Source of the DNA: Roseospira visakhapatnamensis
Lineage (GTDB): Bacteria; Pseudomonadota; Alphaproteobacteria; Rhodospirillales; Rhodospirillaceae
Direction of reading: 5' to 3'
Assembly: GCF_014197915.1 (NCBI RefSeq)
Contig: NZ_JACIGK010000006.1
Span: 62,001-126,000, forward strand
DNA length: 64,000 bases
Below, in pieces: positions 39,501 to 49,491 of this stretch (position 1 is its first letter; the number at the start of each line of letters is the position of its first letter). Under the pieces are notes generated by a model. That model was not told where the DNA came from. It saw nothing but the letters and a program-made list of their open reading frames with translations, and made no database searches. Position numbers and translations under genes: made by a program.

Positions 39501-42500
39501 TGGCGTTGGACGGCACGGCCATCGGCGCCACCGACGACGTGGACCTGACGATCGAGGATCTGCTGATCGAACGCCGGCCTGACGCGTTCAACCGCCTGAT
39601 GGCCGGACAGGCCATCACCATTCCACCGATCCGTCCCGATCCGTCGGAGGCCGACGCGGATGCGGAGCAGGACACCGCTACGGCGGCCTCCCAGGTCGCC
39701 GATCCCCCGGCCGTCATGTTCTTCGCCGCGCCCGTCATCGATCCCTACGGGACGGTGCTGGCGATCGTGACCCGGCGGGAGGACCCCATGGGGGACTTCG
39801 CGCGCATCCTGGAGACGGGCCGCATGGGGCGCAGCGGCGAGACCTATGCCTTCGACCGGACGGGCGTGATGGTCTCGCGCAGCCGCTTCCGGACGGTCCT
39901 GGAAGACACCGGCCGGCTTGCGCCCGGACGGACGAGCATCCTCAACCTGGAGGTCCGGGTGCCGGCAACCCGGCGGGGGGCGTGGGACCCAGGTCCGGAG
40001 GCGGGCCAACTGACCCGCATGGCCCAGAGCGCGCTGGGGGGGCGCGCTGGCCTGGACCTCCAGGGATACCGAGGCTACCGCGGCGCGCTGGTCATGGGGG
40101 CCTGGACCATGGACGGTCCCCTGGGGCTGGGCATCGCCTCGGAAATCGATGCCGCCGAGGCGCTGGGCCCCGTGACCACGCTGCGCGACACCATGGGCGC
40201 GATCCTGCTGCTGACCCTGGTGCTGTCGGCGGGCGCCACGGTGGTCACGCTGATGCTGGGCGAGCGCACCAGTCGTGTCCTGCTGCGGGCGCGGGATGAG
40301 TTGGAGGAGAGGGTCCGGGACCGAACGCTGGAACTGGAGAGGACATCGGACCGCCTGTCCCTGGCGCTGGAGACCATGTCCAACGGGCTGTGTGTCCTGG
40401 ACGGCGACCTGCGCTTCCTCATGTTCAACGATGTCTATCAAGACATGATGGATGTGCCGGGCGACCTGATCGCACCGGGCGCGCCGGCGGAGCGGCTCGT
40501 CCGTTTCCTGGCGGAGCGCGGCGACTATGGAACGGGCGCCAGTGTCGAGGATCTGGTCCGCGATCGCATGCAGAGCGTGCGAAGCCCGTCGGACACGGTC
40601 CGGCAAGTCCAGACGCCCAAGGGCCGCGTGCTGGAGGTGCGCACGCGCACCGCCCGCACCGGCCTGACTGTGGTCGCCCTGAACGACATCACCGAACTGA
40701 AAGAGAAGGAACGGGACCTGACGCTCAGCGGCGAGCGCCTGGACATGGCGCTCAAGGGGGGCAGCCTGGGGTCGTGGGACGTGGACCTGATCACCGGAGA
40801 GACCATCGTCAACGACCGCTATCTGGAGATGCTGGGCTACACGCGCGACGAGGTCGCGGATGTGCGCGCCCTGTGGCTGGACAGCATGCATCCCGACGAC
40901 CGGCCCGGGGTCCTGGCCGCCGGCGATGCCTACCGGACCGGTCGCACCCAGGCCTACGAGGTCGAGTACCGCGCCCATACCAAGGACGGCGAGGAACGAT
41001 GGATGATCTCCAAGGGCGCGGTGGTCAAGCGTGACGAGACGGGGAGGCCCACCCGCATGGTGGGCACGGTCTCGGACGTGACCGAGCGGCGCGCGGCCGA
41101 GGAGGCCTTGCGCGACAGCCGGCAATTGCTGGAAAGCGTCATCGAGAACAGCGGCGCCGTCATCTTCGCCAAGGACATCGAGGGGCGCTATATCCTGGTG
41201 AACCGGCAGTGGGAGGCCCTGACGGGCTTAAGCCGCGACGCGGTCATCGGCCGGCACGACGACGAGATCTTCCCGGAAGATCTCGCCGCCGAGCTGCGGG
41301 AGCACGACCGGACGACCATCGCCGCGCGGGTGCCCCAGTCGTTCGAGGAGGTGGCCAGGGCGGAGATGGGCAACCGCATCTTCCTGACCATGAAGGTTCC
41401 GCTGTTCGATTCCGACGGCGCCGTGGAGGGGGTGTGCGGGATTTCCACCGAGATCACCGACCGCAAGCGCATGGAGGTCGAGTTGATGACGGCCAAGGAA
41501 AAGGCCGAGAGCGCGACCCGCGCCAAGTCCGCCTTCCTGGCCGCCATGAGCCACGAGATCCGCACCCCCATGAACGGCGTCGTGGGCATGATCGACCTGC
41601 TGGGCGAGACCGAGATGGACAGCGAGCAGCGGCAGATGCTGCGCATTGTGCGCGACAGTGCCTTTGCCCTGCTACAGATCATCAACGACATCCTCGACTT
41701 CTCGAAGATCGAGGCGGGCAAGATGGGCCTGGAGACGATGCCCATCTCGGTGCGGGATGTGGTCGAGAGCGTCTCCGAGATCCTGGTTCGCAACGCCGAC
41801 GCCAAGGGGGTGCGTCTGGTCGCGTTCATCGACCCGGCCATTCCGGACAGGGTGATCGGCGATCAGGTGCGGTTGCGCCAGATTCTGTTCAACCTGATGG
41901 GCAACGCCATCAAGTTCACCGGAAGCGGTGATGGGCGGACGGGCCTGGTCCAGGTGCGGGCCGACCTGGCCGAACCCCTCCACGACGGCATGGCCTGGGT
42001 CCGCCTCCAGATCATCGACACCGGAATCGGCATCTCGGAACAGGGTCTGGCGACGCTGTTCCAGCCCTTCACCCAGGCCGAAAGCTCAACCACCCGGCGG
42101 TTCGGCGGCACTGGCCTTGGGTTGACCATCTGCCGCAGCCTCACGGACCTGATGCGCGGGCGGATCACGGTGCACAGTGTGGAGGGCGAAGGCTCCACCT
42201 TCACCGTCACCCTGCCGATGCCGGTGGTCGACGCTGGCGAGGCCGTTCAGGACGAACCCGACCTGACCGGCTTGCGCGTGCTGCTGGTGGGCACGGACCC
42301 GAACCTGTTCGCGTCCATGCCGGCTTACATCGCCGGGCGGGGCGGCACCGTCCAGGAACAGGCCGACCTGTTCACCGTCGCCATGGCCTTCCGGCGTGGT
42401 GTCAGGGCGGGCACGCCGGCGCATGTCATCGTCTTTGGCCCCGAGTACAGCCCGGACCAGGTCGATCCCGTGATCGACGTCATGCGGGCGGAGTCCGCCG

Positions 42501-43573
42501 ACGTCGATCTGCCGGTGCGCTTTGTTCTGGTCACCGACGACCGCCGCGTCCGTAAGGGGCTGGTGACGCCGGATCTGGTGGTCGTGGACGCCAGTCCCAT
42601 GAAGCGCTCGGCGTTCCTGCGGGGCCTTGGCGTGGCCTGCGGCCGCGCCAGCCCGGACCTGGAGGACAGCGTCGAGCGCCTGACGGCGGGGGTGCGGTCC
42701 GCGCCCACGCCGGAGGAGGCCGCCGCGCGGGGATGCCTGATCCTGGTGGCCGAGGACAACCCCACCAACCAGGACGTCATTCGCCGGCAATTGCGGGCGC
42801 TGGGCTATGCCTGCGAGGTGGTCGACAATGGCCGGCGCGCGCTGGAGGCGTGGGCGAGCGGCCGGTTCGCGCTGGTGCTGACCGACTGCCACATGCCGGA
42901 GATGGACGGCTACGAAATGACCGGGGCCATCCGGGCGACGGAGGCCAGGGCCGATGAGATCGACCGCATACCCATCATCGCCATCACCGCCAATGCGCTG
43001 CAGGGCGAGGCCGATCGCTGCCTGGCCGCCGGCATGGACGACTATCTCGCCAAGCCTTTGGAGATGTCCAAGCTGAAGCGGCTGCTGGCCCGCTGGATGC
43101 CGGTGGGGCACTCCGGGCCCTTGACCGCGCCGTTGGCGTCTGGAGCCGCGTCGGACGGGGAGACCACGGCGCCTGGCGAACCGGCCTCAGGGGTGCCGCC
43201 GTCCGGCACGGTCCAGGACGATCCCGTCACCGGGCTACTGGCCGGCGGGGGGGTGGATCCCACCTACCTGCGCGAGACCTTCGGCGACGACCACGACATG
43301 ATCCGCGACATCCTCAAGGACTTCGTGGCGCCGGCGCGGGGCATTCGCGGGGAGATCGACGCGGCCCACGCCGCCGGTGATCCCGCCGCCGTGGGGGCCG
43401 CCGCCCACAAGCTGAAGTCGTCGTCCCGGGCTGTCGGGGCCACCGCCCTGGCCGACCTGTGCCAGGACCTGGAAACCGCTGGCAAGGCCGGGGATCGGGA
43501 CCGGATCGAGGCTCGCTATGGCGATCTGGCCGGCCTGATGGACCGCGTGACCGGCGTCATCGAGCGTCTGTGA
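36581..43573 (+). CDS. Giant BvgS-like hybrid histidine kinase with three SBP-like sensor domains and a Cache-like domain
   Basis: This is a 2,330-aa protein with a GTG start after GGAGGAG. A signal/anchor helix (~39-62) precedes three consecutive SBP_bac_3-type domains (~72-305, 310-550, 555-790). These are joined by BvgS-like linkers ([18 protein letters not shown]). Helices at ~825-843 and ~865-884 follow, then a ~310-residue dCache-like region and a helix at ~1204-1227. Next come three PAS-type domains, HisKA (H1658 in [11 protein letters not shown]) and HATPase (GGTGLGL). The first receiver lacks the acidic residues; the second is intact (E2058/D2059, D2102 in [11 protein letters not shown]). 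A terminal HPt has H2276 in [10 protein letters not shown]. It probably senses several solutes; its response regulator is unidentified, the c-di-GMP regulators upstream being candidates. Confidence 0.92.
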   Translation: MTTESSARVAHLGTARDGGGRPGSADDSSTRARPGPGLALIRVLLALVAVLILGLSPPSAGAQEAAPTEADPAPLTIAVVDDYPPFAVQLPDGTPAGLLVDLWRAWSETTGRPIVLETCGWFESLAAVREGRVDIHAGLNQTAERAEWMAFSAPIHRTESRLFFRATDPRGVRSVARMGGQRVGVMRDTLHHDHLTRTHPDLQTVPYGDGVPLVQDLVSGALDAVFNEVPAMIGVLDRMGLRGAVLRGPEMLSSNTLHAGIARDRPALVTAVNEGLAALPAGVLADIDRRWLADPRDRYHWPAAADVTLTPDERAWLETTPAIRLAVTDFLDPLDIVGEDGSHAGFNADFIQRLAQALQTDIVPVFYGSWSDLESDLLDGAVHGALGLSRTPERSRHLIMTHPYAYDPVIVVTREDDMDIQAFRDLAERTVSMARGSPGEGEVRGHLGTAGTLVSVDDDGEGLTRLVEGGVDAHVTTRLSYTRHQQRALVRGVRIAARRDLESGALRMAVHASTPQVFSILRKGLHAIPREDLARLRDRWLTAPLDARWLETLSEEERRWIATHRTVRVGLMSDSPPFNTIGVDGDPKGISADILRGVAERVGLGVEMVPGAWSDLYGQLAERRLDVLMDVTPRPWQRDRMHVTAPYLSINHAIIAPRTRPVLEDESGLRGLTVALDAGSGNVAWFRSNEPDVAIREYTDTRAALAAVLRGEADAYVGNRVVAMFVMKQQGLHDLSVHGRLSRSPTDLAMGVRKDWPILAGILDKGLSALGRVEVRTILTRWAGESVDGRPRLAAEPPAGSDVWDRVAPPDVTIPESNADLRLLAGIVVAVILILAALVWLLLRSGRSESLALQMGSRRLRLLVLGALAVLVLLVLTVTWVVYQHNRVRILEVVGSNLQTVLGSTVERLRMWTDARERQVAQLGRDPDLVALTRRLMELPRDRLVVEASPALGDLRRFFRDKGRGFGTTGFAIVALDGTAIGATDDVDLTIEDLLIERRPDAFNRLMAGQAITIPPIRPDPSEADADAEQDTATAASQVADPPAVMFFAAPVIDPYGTVLAIVTRREDPMGDFARILETGRMGRSGETYAFDRTGVMVSRSRFRTVLEDTGRLAPGRTSILNLEVRVPATRRGAWDPGPEAGQLTRMAQSALGGRAGLDLQGYRGYRGALVMGAWTMDGPLGLGIASEIDAAEALGPVTTLRDTMGAILLLTLVLSAGATVVTLMLGERTSRVLLRARDELEERVRDRTLELERTSDRLSLALETMSNGLCVLDGDLRFLMFNDVYQDMMDVPGDLIAPGAPAERLVRFLAERGDYGTGASVEDLVRDRMQSVRSPSDTVRQVQTPKGRVLEVRTRTARTGLTVVALNDITELKEKERDLTLSGERLDMALKGGSLGSWDVDLITGETIVNDRYLEMLGYTRDEVADVRALWLDSMHPDDRPGVLAAGDAYRTGRTQAYEVEYRAHTKDGEERWMISKGAVVKRDETGRPTRMVGTVSDVTERRAAEEALRDSRQLLESVIENSGAVIFAKDIEGRYILVNRQWEALTGLSRDAVIGRHDDEIFPEDLAAELREHDRTTIAARVPQSFEEVARAEMGNRIFLTMKVPLFDSDGAVEGVCGISTEITDRKRMEVELMTAKEKAESATRAKSAFLAAMSHEIRTPMNGVVGMIDLLGETEMDSEQRQMLRIVRDSAFALLQIINDILDFSKIEAGKMGLETMPISVRDVVESVSEILVRNADAKGVRLVAFIDPAIPDRVIGDQVRLRQILFNLMGNAIKFTGSGDGRTGLVQVRADLAEPLHDGMAWVRLQIIDTGIGISEQGLATLFQPFTQAESSTTRRFGGTGLGLTICRSLTDLMRGRITVHSVEGEGSTFTVTLPMPVVDAGEAVQDEPDLTGLRVLLVGTDPNLFASMPAYIAGRGGTVQEQADLFTVAMAFRRGVRAGTPAHVIVFGPEYSPDQVDPVIDVMRAESADVDLPVRFVLVTDDRRVRKGLVTPDLVVVDASPMKRSAFLRGLGVACGRASPDLEDSVERLTAGVRSAPTPEEAAARGCLILVAEDNPTNQDVIRRQLRALGYACEVVDNGRRALEAWASGRFALVLTDCHMPEMDGYEMTGAIRATEARADEIDRIPIIAITANALQGEADRCLAAGMDDYLAKPLEMSKLKRLLARWMPVGHSGPLTAPLASGAASDGETTAPGEPASGVPPSGTVQDDPVTGLLAGGGVDPTYLRETFGDDHDMIRDILKDFVAPARGIRGEIDAAHAAGDPAAVGAAAHKLKSSSRAVGATALADLCQDLETAGKAGDRDRIEARYGDLAGLMDRVTGVIERL

Positions 43574-43575
43574 CG

Positions 43576-43603
43576 GCGCGGCCCGGCGAGGCGCCGGGCG
43601 CGC
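43576..43603. terminator. Bidirectional hairpin after the giant kinase
   Basis: The perfect core stem GCCCGGCG / CGCCGGGC has a 3-nt AGG loop and is extended by further GCGC pairing past a bulge. It lies in the 40-bp gap between the convergent kinase and rubredoxin-like genes. No T-tract is present. Confidence 0.6.
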
Positions 43604-43613
43604 CCGTGGCGGG

Positions 43614-43955
43614 TCAGGCCACCCGGTCCTTCACGAACCAGATCTTGCCGGCGCCACAGATCGGGCATCGCCAGTCGTCCGGCAGATCCTCGAAGGTCGT
43701 GCCCGCCGGGATCGGGTGATCGCCCATGATGTTCTCGGGGTCGCCATGGGACGGCATGTAGTAGTACGGATCGCACTCATTGTAGGTGCAGCGCCATGTC
43801 TGCCGGGCGGGATCGTAGGGCGCGCTGCCCGCGCGGGGTTTGGCGGCCGCCGGGCGAGGGGCGGGCAGGGCCGCCGCCGCGAGACCCAGCAGGGCGACGG
43901 GCAGGCGTCCGAGAAGGCCGCGACGGCTGGTCGGGGACAGGGGGGATGGAGCCAT
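43614..43955 (-). CDS. Exported rubredoxin-like protein with CX4C first knuckle
   Basis: This 113-aa protein starts with a twin-arginine-type signal (SRRGLLG followed by a hydrophobic stretch, residues ~10-32). A rubredoxin domain follows, whose C-terminal half ([20 protein letters not shown]) is canonical. The four cysteines are C56, C61, C97 and C100. The first pair is CTYNEC (CX4C), not the usual CX2C, so the iron site geometry or metal may differ. Tat export of a folded metalloprotein to the periplasm would explain the signal. It could carry electrons for a periplasmic oxidoreductase. Neighbouring phoX also has a Tat signal but is probably separately transcribed. Confidence 0.85.
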   Translation of the reverse strand: MAPSPLSPTSRRGLLGRLPVALLGLAAAALPAPRPAAAKPRAGSAPYDPARQTWRCTYNECDPYYYMPSHGDPENIMGDHPIPAGTTFEDLPDDWRCPICGAGKIWFVKDRVA

Positions 43956-44111
43956 GGGAGACCCTCCGTGATCGACGGGTGTGGCCCGAGGATGAACACC
44001 CGAGGCAGCGTGCCCGCCCTCGGCCGGCGGCCGCGTTGATCGGGCGCAAACCGGCAGGAGATATCATGCAACGGTAACGGTCATGGAGACACGGCGCTGC
44101 CCGCTCGGGAT

Positions 44112-44151
44112 CCCAAGGGCCGGCCGGGGGAGTTCCCGACCGGCCCTTGGG
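44112..44151 (-). terminator. Strong hairpin downstream of phoX
   Basis: A perfect 12-bp stem (CCCAAGGGCCGG / CCGGCCCTTGGG) has additional pairing inside the 16-nt loop. It lies 47 bp past the phoX stop, in the direction of transcription. It is likely the phoX terminator, although without a T-run. Confidence 0.7.
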
Positions 44152-44198
44152 TTGTCACGCGGCGCGCGCCGGCCGGGGTCGACCGGCGTGGGCCAGGG

Positions 44199-46253
44199 TT
44201 AGCCGATGGCGCCGCCGCCGGTCTTGACGATCACCTGGATCGAGGGGCGCGGCGGCAGGGCGTCGTCGAAGTCCGGCCAGCGGGTGGACGGATTGTCGAA
44301 GGTGCTGTCCTTCTCGTCCGCCGGGTGCTGGACGGCCGCGAAGTAGGTGCTGTCGTCCGGCGTGAACTCCGGGCCGCACAGCTCGGCGCCCTGTGGGCAG
44401 GCGTAGAAGCGGCGGGTGATGGCGCGCCCCGGGCCGGCCACGTCGGCGGCCCACACGCCGTCGGCGATGCCGCTCTTGGGGCCGCCGTCGGTGGAGATCC
44501 AGATGCGGCCCTTGCTGTCGAAGGCCACGTTATCGGGGCAGGACAGCCAGCCGTTCTCGCCCACGTCGCCGCCGTACCGGGCACCGTCCTCGGGCTTGGC
44601 CGGATCGCCGGCCAGCAGGAAGATGTCCCAGGTGTATTGCGCGGCGGTGTGGTCGGCGTTGGCGCCGTCGCCGTCCGGCGCGGTGCCCGGCGGGATAATC
44701 TCCACGACGTGACCGTGGCGGTTCTTGGCGCGCGTGTTGACCACGTTCACCTGGTCGTCCTTGCGCTTGGTGTTGTTGGTCATCATGGCGTAGATGATGC
44801 CGTTGACCGGGTTGGGCTCCACGTCCTCGGGGCGGTCCATCGGCGTGGCGCCCACCAGGTCGGCGGCCTTGCGGGTGTCGATGAGGATATCGGCCTGGCT
44901 GTTGAAGCCGTTCTCGGCGGTCAGCGGGCCGTCGCCGAACACCAGCGGCATCCAGTCCAGGGTGCCGTTCTCGTTGAACTTGGCGACGGACAGCACGCCC
45001 TCGTCCAGCAGGTCCATGTTCGCCGCGCGGTCATCCGGATTGTACGTGCCGGCGGTGACGAAGCGGTAGACGTACTCGAAGCGCTGATCGTCCCCGGCGT
45101 AGACGACCACGTGGCCGTCCTTGTTGACGGTGGTGGTGGCGCCTTCGTGCTTGAAGCGGCCCAGGGTGGAGCGCTTCTTGGGCACCGAGTTCGGGTCGTA
45201 CGGATCGTACTCGATCATCCAGCCGAAACGGTTGGGCTCGTTGGGCTCCTTCTCGACGTTGAAGCGGTCGTGGACGTTGCCCCAGGCATAGCGGCCACCG
45301 CCCACGCCGTAGCGCTCGTAGTTCTCGGCCTCGGCGGTCTTGGTGATGTCGCCCAGGAAGTAGCCGTGGAAGTTCTCCTCGGCGAACAGGATGGTGCCCC
45401 AGGGGGTCTTGCCGCCGGCGCAGTTGTTGACCGTGCCGATCACCTTGGTGCCGGTCGGATCGGCCTTGGTCTTCAGGCGGTCGTGGCCGGCGGCCGGGCC
45501 GGCCATCGCGAACTCGGTGGCCAGGGTGGTGATGCGGCGGTTGTAGGGGCTGTCCTTGACCACGGACCAGGTGTTGCCCTCGCGCTTGATCTCGACGACG
45601 GCGTGGCCGTGGGCGGCCATCTCGATGTCGATCTGCTCGGCGGTCAGGTCCTCGGCGCCAGGGCCGCCCGGGAACATCAGGTCCGGGTTGGTGTACTCGT
45701 GGTTCACGCACAGCAGGCCGTGGTCGGAGGTGTCGGAGCCGACCGGCAGCGGCATGAAGCCGACGTAGTCGTTGTTGTAGCCGAACTGCTTGGCCTGCGC
45801 GTCGGCGGTCTGGTTCATCGGGTCGAAGTCGGGCGCGCCGGCCACGACGGGATCACCCCAGCGGATCAGGGTCTGGATCTCGTAGCCATCGGCCACATGG
45901 CTGGTCTCGTCGTAGCTGTGCGGCAGCGGCGGGAAGGTGAGGGTGCTGGCCTCGGCGCCGGCGGCCTGCGCCGAGCGGGCGGTGAGGGCGGTGCCCAGGG
46001 CGCCGGCCGTGGTGGCCAGGGCCAGGCTGGCGGCGGCGCCCTTCAGGGCGTTGCGACGGCTGAAGGTCTTGCCGCTGAACAGGCTGGCGCCCACGACGGC
46101 GGCGCCGGCCCCGGCGACGGTGACGCCGGTCAACGCGGTGCCCTGGCCGAGGCGCGCGGCGAAGATGGTTTCGAACGACGGCTGGGTGGAGGCGTTGAGG
46201 ACGACATCGTCATCCGCTTCGAGCTGCTCGCTCCAGGTCAGGCCAGTGTCCAT
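44199..46253 (-). CDS. phoX: PhoX-family alkaline phosphatase
   Basis: This is a calcium/iron-dependent, Tat-exported phosphatase that releases phosphate from organic esters in the periplasm. The 684-aa protein has a long N-region before the Tat motif (FSRRNALKG near residue 64) and hydrophobic segment, as in many PhoX proteins. Family stretches include LLCVNHEYTNPDL near residue 180, which carries a metal-site Cys and Glu, NCAGGKTPWGT, and the DRPEDVEPNP and LSCPDNVAFDSKGR propeller motifs. A GGAAGGA ribosome site precedes the ATG. It is normally induced by phosphate starvation, but I could not identify a convincing Pho box upstream. Confidence 0.92.
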   Translation of the reverse strand: MDTGLTWSEQLEADDDVVLNASTQPSFETIFAARLGQGTALTGVTVAGAGAAVVGASLFSGKTFSRRNALKGAAASLALATTAGALGTALTARSAQAAGAEASTLTFPPLPHSYDETSHVADGYEIQTLIRWGDPVVAGAPDFDPMNQTADAQAKQFGYNNDYVGFMPLPVGSDTSDHGLLCVNHEYTNPDLMFPGGPGAEDLTAEQIDIEMAAHGHAVVEIKREGNTWSVVKDSPYNRRITTLATEFAMAGPAAGHDRLKTKADPTGTKVIGTVNNCAGGKTPWGTILFAEENFHGYFLGDITKTAEAENYERYGVGGGRYAWGNVHDRFNVEKEPNEPNRFGWMIEYDPYDPNSVPKKRSTLGRFKHEGATTTVNKDGHVVVYAGDDQRFEYVYRFVTAGTYNPDDRAANMDLLDEGVLSVAKFNENGTLDWMPLVFGDGPLTAENGFNSQADILIDTRKAADLVGATPMDRPEDVEPNPVNGIIYAMMTNNTKRKDDQVNVVNTRAKNRHGHVVEIIPPGTAPDGDGANADHTAAQYTWDIFLLAGDPAKPEDGARYGGDVGENGWLSCPDNVAFDSKGRIWISTDGGPKSGIADGVWAADVAGPGRAITRRFYACPQGAELCGPEFTPDDSTYFAAVQHPADEKDSTFDNPSTRWPDFDDALPPRPSIQVIVKTGGGAIG

Positions 46254-46815
46254 GGGGTGATCCTTCCTAGCAGGGGTTCGGCGGCCGTCGCGTTCGGCGT
46301 GATGTCCCGGGCACCATGCCCGACACCGTGATGATGGGGCCCGCCGCGTGACGCCCTTGGCGCGGCGGCCGGCCTCGGGAGGTCGGAACCGACGGTGGGT
46401 GCAGCTTGGTCAACCACGCGCGCGTCGGCTATCCAGCAAGGATGAAGATTCGGAGACACACGGACACCGTGCCGGCGGTGATCGGCCGAGTCGTCGCCGG
46501 ACGCGCCGGCTGGCTCGGTTCTTTCTTTAAAGATCAATGGGTTACGGCGCGCCCGTCGCGCCGGGTCGAGGCGCGCGGCACGTGGGCGCGGCGGGCACCG
46601 GACGTCCTTCCGGATCCGAACACGAGTGTCGCGCGCGCGTCAATCCTGGCCATCGGGGCGGGGCGGCGGCGGACGGGATCCGCCCGTTCTCCCGGAAACG
46701 AGTCGTACTGTATTGGAAAACTTGGAAAACAGAGCGGTCCGAATCGGGTGGTGTGTCGACCATCCCGATCGGTCCGGTCCGGGGCGGCGCCGGCCATTCA
46801 GAAGGACCGTGGGTC
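46254..46815. other. Non-coding region upstream of phoX, 562 bp
   Basis: This lies between the phoX start and the end of the siaA-like gene, both transcribed leftward, so it should hold the phoX promoter. A perfect palindrome TCTTTAAAGA lies at 46524-46533 and a 9-bp exact tandem repeat TTGGAAAAC at 46713-46730. A small 6-bp hairpin (AGGACC/GGTCCT, 46803-46817) overlaps the siaA-like stop. None matches a Pho box well. No small gene is supported. Confidence 0.45.
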
Positions 46816-48528
46816 CTACAGGGGGATGAACCCGATCATGGTCATGTCGTCACGGCGCGGTTCGTCGCCGCGATAGGCCTCCAATTCGCGTTGAATGGCC
46901 GCCAGTTGCTCGGCCATCGGCAGGCCCTGGTTCTCGACGATGATGCGGCCCAGCCGCCGGCGACCCAGCAAGCGCCTGGGCTCACCGCCCATCTGGTCGG
47001 GGACGCCGTCGGTGGGCATGTAGACGGCCGTGCCGGCCCGCACCGTCATGACGTGATCGGTGAAGCGTTCGGGGGCCGGCAGGGTGCGATAGCCCAGGTA
47101 GGCGCGATCGCCGCGCACCTCGCGCAGCGCGCCGTCCTCCACGTACAGGAGCGGCAGCCCGGCCCCCGCGAAGGTCAGCGTCCGGGCGCGGCGGTCCCAC
47201 AGGCAGATGGCCGCCTCCAGGCCATCGTCCGAATCGGACTCCGGCCGGTCCTGGCGCAGCCGCGCGCGCACCTGTCCGTCGATGGCCCGCAGGATGTCGG
47301 AGGGCCGGCGCAGGCCCTCGTCATGGAGCGCCCGGTCAAGGGCCGAGGCCACCACCAGGGTCATGAAGGCCCCGGGCACGCCATGGCCGGTGCAGTCGGC
47401 GACCAGCAGAAGGGCGGTGTCGTCGTCGAACCGCTCCAGCCAGAAGTAGTCGCCGCCGACCACGTCCAGGGGATCCCAGCAGACGTGAAGGTCGCGCACC
47501 AGCCCCGTGAGGGCCGTCTTGTCGGGCAACAGCGAGGTCTGGATGCGCCGGGCATAGTGGATGCTTTCCAGCAGCAGGCGGTTGGCGTTGGCCAGGGCCC
47601 GATGGGTTTCGTCCAGGCGCGCGAAGGCGGCCTCCGTTTCCTCCTTCTCCGCCGCCAGTTCGTCCATGGCGTCTTCGAGGTCCCGGGTGCGCAGCGCGAC
47701 GCGCCGCTCCAGGTCCTCGGTCAGGGCGCGCAACGCCGCCTCGGCCTTGTCCCGGGCGTCGAGGCTGTGCTGAAAGGCGCGCAACAGGGCATTCAGCGCC
47801 TGAGCCACATGCCCCAGTTCATCTCGCCGGTGACCGCGCGGGGCCGGGATGGGGTGCCCCGCCGGATGGGTCGGGTCGACCCGGGCGATGGCCACCGACA
47901 GGCGGGACAGCGGGCGCACCATCAACACCAGGAACACCAGCGCCAGAATGGCGGAGATGACCGCGGCTCGGGCGGCGCCGCCGGCCAGGGTGGCCAGGGC
48001 CCGGTCCCGGTAGCGTTCGCCCAGGGCCTGCGGCGACAGGCTGACCATCAGGGAGCCCACGCCTTCCACGCCGGTCGGCGACACGTAGACCAGGGGTTCC
48101 CGGTGGTGGACCACGTCCGAGAACAGGGTCGCGAACCAGCCGGTCAGGCCCCCGTCCGGACCGGCGCCGCGATCCAGGTCGGCCAGCACCCCACCGAAGT
48201 TGTCGCGCAGGTCCACGCGGGCGACGAGGGCATTGCGGGCCAGGCCGTCCACCACTCCCTCGGCGATGGCGGGGTTGAGCTGAAAGGCCGCCTCGGCCGC
48301 CGAATCCCGCACCAGCGAGACGGTGCGATCCAGTTCGGCGACCACCTCCGCCCGGTCGGCGCGCAGGTCCATGGCCAGTTCCAGCGCGCCGCCCAGCAGA
48401 CCGACCAGCAAGGCGACCAGCAGCGTCACCAAGGCCAGGCGCGGAGTCAGGCCCCGCCAGACCGACATTGGCGTGACCGAGACCGACGGCACGGCGGCCA
48501 TGCGGTCCTGCGAGACCGGGTCCGTCAT
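46816..48528 (-). CDS. siaA: SiaA-like membrane PP2C-type (SpoIIE) phosphatase with HAMP domain
   Basis: This 570-aa protein has TM helices at ~31-52 and ~183-205 flanking a ~130-residue periplasmic region. HAMP (~206-256), a long coiled coil (~255-318) and a SpoIIE/PP2C phosphatase domain (~345-570) follow. Metal-binding motifs are DVVGGD (355-360) and ADCTGHGVPGA (377-387), with a late PTDGVPDQ and the terminal RRDDMT. The ATG at 48528 has GGAG 10 bp upstream, 7 bp after the stop of the solute-binding protein gene. In Pseudomonas, SiaA dephosphorylates SiaC. The SiaB-, SiaC- and SiaD-like genes upstream in the same operon support that role here. The symbol is by architecture and context. 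Confidence 0.88.
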   Translation of the reverse strand: MTDPVSQDRMAAVPSVSVTPMSVWRGLTPRLALVTLLVALLVGLLGGALELAMDLRADRAEVVAELDRTVSLVRDSAAEAAFQLNPAIAEGVVDGLARNALVARVDLRDNFGGVLADLDRGAGPDGGLTGWFATLFSDVVHHREPLVYVSPTGVEGVGSLMVSLSPQALGERYRDRALATLAGGAARAAVISAILALVFLVLMVRPLSRLSVAIARVDPTHPAGHPIPAPRGHRRDELGHVAQALNALLRAFQHSLDARDKAEAALRALTEDLERRVALRTRDLEDAMDELAAEKEETEAAFARLDETHRALANANRLLLESIHYARRIQTSLLPDKTALTGLVRDLHVCWDPLDVVGGDYFWLERFDDDTALLLVADCTGHGVPGAFMTLVVASALDRALHDEGLRRPSDILRAIDGQVRARLRQDRPESDSDDGLEAAICLWDRRARTLTFAGAGLPLLYVEDGALREVRGDRAYLGYRTLPAPERFTDHVMTVRAGTAVYMPTDGVPDQMGGEPRRLLGRRRLGRIIVENQGLPMAEQLAAIQRELEAYRGDEPRRDDMTMIGFIPL

Positions 48529-48535
48529 GGGTGCG

Positions 48536-49327
48536 TTACTCCGGCGGATCGACGCCGTGCTCCACGCCGTGCTCGTCCTTGAGCGCGGTAATGCGGTTCG
48601 CGTTGGTCTCCACCCAGGCGTCAAGCTGGGTGATCACGTCGGGATGGGCGATGGTGGACATCAGGTAGGACCCGTAGTCGTGCGGCAACCCAGGCGCGAA
48701 CACCAGGGCGCCGGGCTGGTTCAGGTCCTGGTCCAGCACGCGGTTGACCACGGCGATGCTGGCGTAGGCGGCGTCCACCCGGCCGGCCAGCACCTGGCGC
48801 ACCAGGGCCGCGAAGTCGGCGTTCTCGGACAGCGTGACCGTGCCCGCCTCGATCCGGTCGGTCCAGGGCCAGGGGCCGAATCCGGTCACCGTGCCCAGGG
48901 TTTTCACCGCGTCGGGCGCGATGTCGATGCGATCCGCCCGCACCACCGAGGCATCCAGGAAGTCGGCCACGGGACCGCTGTATACCACCGCGTTGTCGGC
49001 CACGAACGCCGTGTTCCAGTTCGGGTTATCCGGAAACTTGAAGTCGATGGTCCCGGCCGCCAGGCTGGCGTACAGGCGCCGCACCGGCATGGGGCGATAG
49101 TCGAACCGCAGCCCCTGATCGGCGGCGAAGGCGTCGAGGAACTGCCGGGCATAGCCCACGTAGGCGCCGTCCTCGATCCCGTAGGCCGGCAGGTAGTCCA
49201 GGTTCTCGACGCCGACGACGTAGGCGCGCGCGGATTCCTGGGCGTGCCCCCGGTCGGAACCCGCGATGCTCAGGACCAGCGCCATGGCCAGCGTGGCGCC
49301 GATCCCCCGCGCGGACAGGGTGTGCAT
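48536..49327 (-). CDS. Orphan periplasmic solute-binding protein (SBP_bac_3 family) in Sia locus
   Basis: This 263-aa protein has a signal peptide (residues ~1-29, ending GHAQ) and a type II periplasmic-binding fold. It starts YVVGVENLDYLPAYG and continues through DFKFPDNPNW and a hinge-crossing segment near ARADR. The ATG at 49327 follows GGAGG by 5 bp. No ABC permease or ATPase gene is nearby. Instead it is the penultimate gene of the Sia-like operon, 7 bp before the membrane phosphatase gene. This suggests that it presents a ligand to the periplasmic part of that phosphatase; that role is inference. Amino acids or similar small solutes are typical ligands. Confidence 0.87.
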   Translation of the reverse strand: MHTLSARGIGATLAMALVLSIAGSDRGHAQESARAYVVGVENLDYLPAYGIEDGAYVGYARQFLDAFAADQGLRFDYRPMPVRRLYASLAAGTIDFKFPDNPNWNTAFVADNAVVYSGPVADFLDASVVRADRIDIAPDAVKTLGTVTGFGPWPWTDRIEAGTVTLSENADFAALVRQVLAGRVDAAYASIAVVNRVLDQDLNQPGALVFAPGLPHDYGSYLMSTIAHPDVITQLDAWVETNANRITALKDEHGVEHGVDPPE

Positions 49328-49491
49328 GGTGACCTCCGGTGAGCGGGACCGATGATGGTCATGGGCCTGATGGCCGGGAGGGGACCGACGCGAGGAGTCG
49401 CACCGCCCGCTTGCGCCGATGCATGGCCGGTGCCGAGGGGACCGGCGGCCCCGGCCCGGGTCCACGATCGGGAGGATGGCGAGGGCGGCGG

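Noticed and set aside
38303-41125. A 940-codon open frame antisense to the giant kinase
   Set aside because: Its translation is His/Arg/Gln/Gly-rich low-complexity sequence, while the opposite strand encodes clear SBP and Cache domains. It is a GC-driven shadow.
44325-46331. A 668-codon frame antisense to phoX
   Set aside because: Val/Gly/Ala-rich shadow of a well-conserved Tat phosphatase gene.
46254-46815. Pho box upstream of phoX
   Set aside because: I looked for CTGTCAT-like direct repeats and found none that are convincing; only a TCTTTAAAGA palindrome and a TTGGAAAAC tandem are present.
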